A stretch of 64,000 nt of DNA from Gordonia polyisoprenivorans (lineage in GTDB: Bacteria > Actinomycetota > Actinomycetes > Mycobacteriales > Mycobacteriaceae). Every line of letters starts with the position of its first letter. Within the stretch, counting starts at the first letter, position 1. Shown here piece after piece: positions 61,010 to 64,000 of this stretch. The position numbers and the translations under genes were made by a program. The DNA lies in assembly GCF_017654315.1 (NCBI RefSeq), contig NZ_CP072203.1, forward strand, positions 5,518,001 through 5,582,000, in the 5' to 3' direction. Below the pieces are notes generated by a model. That model was not told where the DNA came from and did not search any database. It saw only the letters and a program-made list of their open reading frames with translations.

Positions 61010-61939
61010 TCACCGACGCAGTGCGTCGACGATCAGCCGGGCGACACCGGCCTTGCCCGAGGCGTTCGGGTGATAGGGCACCGGTAGCTCGAATCCACGC
61101 AGCCACGGGTCGGGCGAGCACACGGTGTGCTCGGCCCCGATCGGGCCGGTGGTGACGAGCTCGGCGCCCGAGATCTGCGCAGCCTCGGCGGTCACCTGGG
61201 CGAGCGCGTCGTAGACCCGGATGGTCGAGTCGATCTCCTCCGGGGTGAGCGCGAGCTTGGGGCAGACCGGGCCGCCTGCGACCACCACCGGCGGATAGTC
61301 GACGAGGACGATCCGCGCCGCGGGGGCGCGCATCCGGACGGCGAACACCGTCTCGATCATCTTCTGCTCGACCGCGGCATACCGTTCGAATCCGGGTTCG
61401 GCGGAGATCGGGCGGCCGTGCCCGCACACCCGCTCGGCGACGTTCTTCACCGGGTCGGCGACGGAGTTCTTGCAGCCCATGGCGATCAGTCGCTGCACAT
61501 ACCCGATGTCGTTGCCGCCGGTCGTGATGGTCACCAACGCCGTGCCGGGGGTGACGGCGTCGATCTGGGGTTGCTTCACGAAGCGCTGGGGACGGTCCAG
61601 GATGTTCTCGGTCGTCGCCCCCGAGCACGTCGCGTCGACCAGGCTCATGTTCAGTGCCTGGGCGACCTGATGCGGATAGTTGTCCATGGTGCGCAGGCAC
61701 CGGTTGCCGATCGAGTCCAGTCCGCCCGGGCCTGCGGCGTAGGAACTACCCAACGCCACATACTTCTGCGGCGCGGCGGCAGAGGAGACGGCGGTCTCGG
61801 GCTGGCGCTGTGCGGCGGTCTGGACAGGGGTCGACTCAGCCGCCGACGGCACGCTCGCACTCCCGGGGAGTACGACGACGGCGGCGGTGACCAGCGCGGC
61901 GACGGCCGTGGCGACACGGCCGAAAAGTGCTCGAGACAT
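61010..61939 (-). CDS. Secreted SGNH/GDSL-type lipase/esterase
   Basis: 309 aa. Signal peptide at 1-34 (MSRALFGRVATAVAALVTAAVVVLPGSASVP), then a short Ala/Gln-rich linker. Block I ALGSSYAAGPG carries the nucleophile Ser (Ser65), block III TTGGNDIGYV the Gly/Asn, and block V PYHPNASGKAG the Asp-equivalent/His. Six cysteines after the signal suggest disulfides. Resembles the secreted SGNH lipases of Streptomyces and corynebacteria. Substrate unknown (lipid or cell-envelope ester). Confidence 0.85.
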   Translation of the reverse strand: MSRALFGRVATAVAALVTAAVVVLPGSASVPSAAESTPVQTAAQRQPETAVSSAAAPQKYVALGSSYAAGPGGLDSIGNRCLRTMDNYPHQVAQALNMSLVDATCSGATTENILDRPQRFVKQPQIDAVTPGTALVTITTGGNDIGYVQRLIAMGCKNSVADPVKNVAERVCGHGRPISAEPGFERYAAVEQKMIETVFAVRMRAPAARIVLVDYPPVVVAGGPVCPKLALTPEEIDSTIRVYDALAQVTAEAAQISGAELVTTGPIGAEHTVCSPDPWLRGFELPVPYHPNASGKAGVARLIVDALRR

Positions 61940-62034
61940 CGTCGTCCAGTCTCACACACCACGATGGCGGGAAGTGTCAACGCCCCGTGTTGAATTCCCC
62001 ACGTGGCCTGCGAAAAAGCCGCATTCGGGCGATT

Positions 62035-62901
62035 TCAGGAGAAGATCTCCGGCAGATCGGTCGCCACCGAATCGGTGAAGGTCGGTTCCCGCTTCTCCAG
62101 AAACGACGTCACCCCCTCGGCGACGTCGGGCATCCGACCCCGGAAGTAGATCGCCGCGGAGTCCGCGTGATGGGCGTCGAGCGGGCTCGGCGCCCCGGCC
62201 ATGCGCCACAGCAGCTGACGGGTCAGCGCCACCGACACCGGCGCCGTGCCCGCCGTCATCTCCCGGGCGGCGGCGATCGCGGCGTCGAGAACCTCGTCGG
62301 GGGCGACCACCCGCTGTACGAGCCCGGCCTCGAGCGCCTCGGCGGCGCCGACCATCTGCGCACCCAACGTCCAGCGCAGTGCCGTCGGCAACCCGACCAG
62401 ACGCGGCAGGAACCAGGTGGACGCCGCCTCGGGCACCAGACCGCGCTTGGTGAACACGAACCCGAAGCGAGCGGTCTCCGAGGCGATGCGGGCATCGGCG
62501 GGCAATGTCATGGTGACGCCGACACCTGCGGACGGGCCGTTGATCGCCATCACCACGGGTTTGAGCGAGGCGAAGATCCGCAGCGTCAACCGGCCGCCGG
62601 AATCCGGCGGCACCTCACCGGGTTCCTTCTCCTCGAGCTCGAATGTGGTTGCGCCCTGGGCAAGGTCGGCGCCGGCGCAGAACGCCCGGCCGGCCCCGGT
62701 GATGACCACCGCGCGCACCGAGTCGTCGGCGTCGGTCTCGTCGAAGGCCGCCTGGATCTGATCGCCCATCTCGAAGGTGAATGCGTTGAGCCGGTCCGGG
62801 CGGTTCAGGGTGATGACGGCGATCTCGTCGTGCCGGGTGACCGTGATGACCGGTTCGGGGGCCGCCCCGGACAGACCCTGCGTTGCTGATTCGGTACTCA
62901 C
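62035..62901 (-). CDS. Enoyl-CoA hydratase/isomerase-family protein
   Basis: 288 aa from GTG 62901 after GGAGG. Crotonase fold: NRPDRLNAFTFEMGDQIQ, GAGRAFCAGADLAQG, NGPSAGVGVTMTLPADARI and FVFTKRGLVPEAASTWFLPRLVG. The first hydratase Glu is missing (GVGVT for GGGxE), while a Glu stands in VPEAAS at the position used by delta3,delta2-enoyl-CoA isomerases, so an isomerase may fit better than a hydratase. Single gene; substrate unknown. Confidence 0.8.
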   Translation of the reverse strand: MSTESATQGLSGAAPEPVITVTRHDEIAVITLNRPDRLNAFTFEMGDQIQAAFDETDADDSVRAVVITGAGRAFCAGADLAQGATTFELEEKEPGEVPPDSGGRLTLRIFASLKPVVMAINGPSAGVGVTMTLPADARIASETARFGFVFTKRGLVPEAASTWFLPRLVGLPTALRWTLGAQMVGAAEALEAGLVQRVVAPDEVLDAAIAAAREMTAGTAPVSVALTRQLLWRMAGAPSPLDAHHADSAAIYFRGRMPDVAEGVTSFLEKREPTFTDSVATDLPEIFS

Positions 62902-63030
62902 GGTGTGACGCCTCCGCTCGGTGATATATGACGGCGCTCGAGATGTAGCACCGGTCACCATTGTGTCGGGGCCTCGAGGTCGCCCACACTTCGGGGTCGA
63001 TGCCGACAGCTTTCGGCGGTGATACCGACA

Positions 63031-63075
63031 CCACGACGCCCGCCGCTCCACAGAAGGAGTCGACGGGCGTCGTGG
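63031..63075 (-). terminator. clpC terminator hairpin
   Basis: Perfect 12-bp inverted repeat CCACGACGCCCG / CGGGCGTCGTGG with a 21-base loop, 20 bp beyond the clpC stop on its strand. Confidence 0.65.
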
Positions 63076-63095
63076 GTAGTTCGCGGGCGGGCCGA

Positions 63096-64000
63096 TCAGC
63101 TCTCGCTGCCGGCGTCACCTGCCTTGCTCAGCTCGACCGGGGCGTCGGGCAGCTCACGCGGCTTCTCGGAGCCGGTGAAGGTGAACTTGGCGTCCTCGCC
63201 CTCGCCTTCGCCGTCCCAGTTGTCGACGTCGACCAGCACGATCTGTCCCGGGGTCAGCTCGTTGAACAGGATCTTCTCGCTCAACTGATCCTCGATCTCG
63301 CGCTGGATCGTCCGACGCAGCGGCCGGGCGCCGAGCACCGGGTCGAAGCCGCGCTTGGCCAGCAACGACTTGGCCCGATCGGTGAGCTCGATCGCCATGT
63401 CCTTGTTCTTGAGCTGCGTCTCGACGCGATTGATCATCAGATCGACCATCTGGATGATCTCGTCCTTCGTCAGCTGGTGGAAGACGATGACGTCGTCGAT
63501 ACGGTTCAGGAACTCCGGGCGGAAGTGCTTCTTCAGCTCGTCGTTGACCTTGAGCTTCATCCGCTCGTAGTTCGACTTCGAGTCGTCACCCTTGCTGAAG
63601 CCCAGTCCCACGGCCTTCGAGATGTCGGAGGTACCGAGGTTCGAGGTGAAGATCAGCACCGTGTTCTTGAAGTCGACCGTGCGGCCCTGACCATCGGTGA
63701 GTCGACCGTCCTCGAGAACCTGCAACAGGGTGTTGTAGATCTCCGAGTGAGCCTTCTCGATCTCGTCGAACAGCACCACCGAGAACGGCTTGCGGCGCAC
63801 CTTCTCGGTGAGCTGGCCGCCCTCTTCGTAGCCGACGTAGCCGGGAGGGGCACCGAACAGGCGCGACGCGGTGAAGCGGTCGTGGAACTCGCCCATGTCG
63901 ATCTGGATCAGGGCGTCGTCCTCGCCGAACAGGAAGTTCGCGAGCGCCTTGGACAGCTCGGTCTTACCGACACCGGACGGGCCGGCGAAGATGAACGAGC
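63096..64000 (-). CDS. clpC: ATP-dependent Clp protease ATPase subunit ClpC, C-terminal part
   Basis: The 3' 301 codons; the gene continues beyond the right edge. Second AAA+ domain with Walker A GPSGVGKTELSKALANFLFG, ARLFGAPPGYVGYEEGG-type substrate loop (SRLFGAPPGYVGYEEGGQL), Walker B VVLFDEIEKAH, sensor 1 VLIFTSNLGT, PEFLNRIDDVIVFHQL and sensor 2 GARPLRRTIQREIEDQLS. ClpC unfolds proteins for ClpP and is essential in mycobacteria. The acidic C-terminal tail (DNWDGEGEGEDAKFTF...GDAGSES) is typical of actinobacterial ClpC1. Confidence 0.93.
   Translation of the reverse strand, partial: SFIFAGPSGVGKTELSKALANFLFGEDDALIQIDMGEFHDRFTASRLFGAPPGYVGYEEGGQLTEKVRRKPFSVVLFDEIEKAHSEIYNTLLQVLEDGRLTDGQGRTVDFKNTVLIFTSNLGTSDISKAVGLGFSKGDDSKSNYERMKLKVNDELKKHFRPEFLNRIDDVIVFHQLTKDEIIQMVDLMINRVETQLKNKDMAIELTDRAKSLLAKRGFDPVLGARPLRRTIQREIEDQLSEKILFNELTPGQIVLVDVDNWDGEGEGEDAKFTFTGSEKPRELPDAPVELSKAGDAGSES

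Noticed and set aside
1..64000. tRNA, rRNA, prophage or insertion sequence
   Set aside because: No cloverleaf-like sequence, no transposase or integrase coding sequence and no terminal inverted repeats with target duplications were recognised.

Overview
The window is one high-GC bacterial chromosome segment with dense, mostly ATGA-coupled genes. A KstR cholesterol regulon, an Ag85-type secreted esterase, a 13E12/DUF222 protein, an NDMA-dependent alcohol dehydrogenase and ClpC point to a mycolic-acid actinomycete, with Gordonia or a close relative (Rhodococcus, Mycobacterium) most likely. The genus is inferred from gene content and style; no rRNA or species marker is present. I see no tRNA, rRNA, IS element, prophage or CRISPR.

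Layout. 1-5.5 kb: steroid side-chain degradation (chsH2-like partial, chsE2, chsE1, fadE34/chsE3) facing the repressor gene kstR, with two near-identical KstR palindromes. 5.5-11.3 kb: secreted esterase, an aldehyde dehydrogenase/NDMA-dependent alcohol dehydrogenase pair, and a DUF222-HNH protein followed by a gene-free 467-bp repeat block. 11.7-23.9 kb: a complete phenylacetyl-CoA module. Ten minus-strand genes (paaF-H-G-A-B-C-D-E-K-araC) face a TetR gene, paaZ, an EthD-like gene and paaI, with a strong palindrome in the divergent promoter.

23.9-44.1 kb is a catabolic island for nitrogenous compounds. It holds a monooxygenase-RidA-DUF1028-M20-aspartase operon; a TetR-controlled dehydrogenase of the trimethylamine/dimethylamine dehydrogenase family with a YtcJ-type amidohydrolase; a LysR gene opposite an APC permease/cupin operon; an NCS1 permease/GMC oxidoreductase operon opposite a PuuC-like aldehyde dehydrogenase; and an isochorismatase-fold hydrolase opposite a GlxA-type regulator.

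44.1-47.7 kb: an acyl-CoA synthetase diverges from a FAS1-like hydratase/CitE-like lyase pair that resembles the itaconyl-CoA hydratase/citramalyl-CoA lyase step. 47.7-56.2 kb: a seven-gene coupled operon (predicted diiron protein, ferredoxin reductase, Baeyer-Villiger-type monooxygenase, SDR, SRPBCC, FadD, FadE) opposite a TetR gene. It looks like an oxidation route for a hydrophobic carbon source and is the most interesting little-described system here. 56-64 kb: GntR/MFS pair, conserved membrane protein, acyltransferase-3, secreted SGNH hydrolase, an enoyl-CoA hydratase/isomerase and the 3' part of clpC.

Overall the window is a catabolic region in which TetR-, LysR-, GntR- and AraC-type regulators sit beside the operons they probably control.
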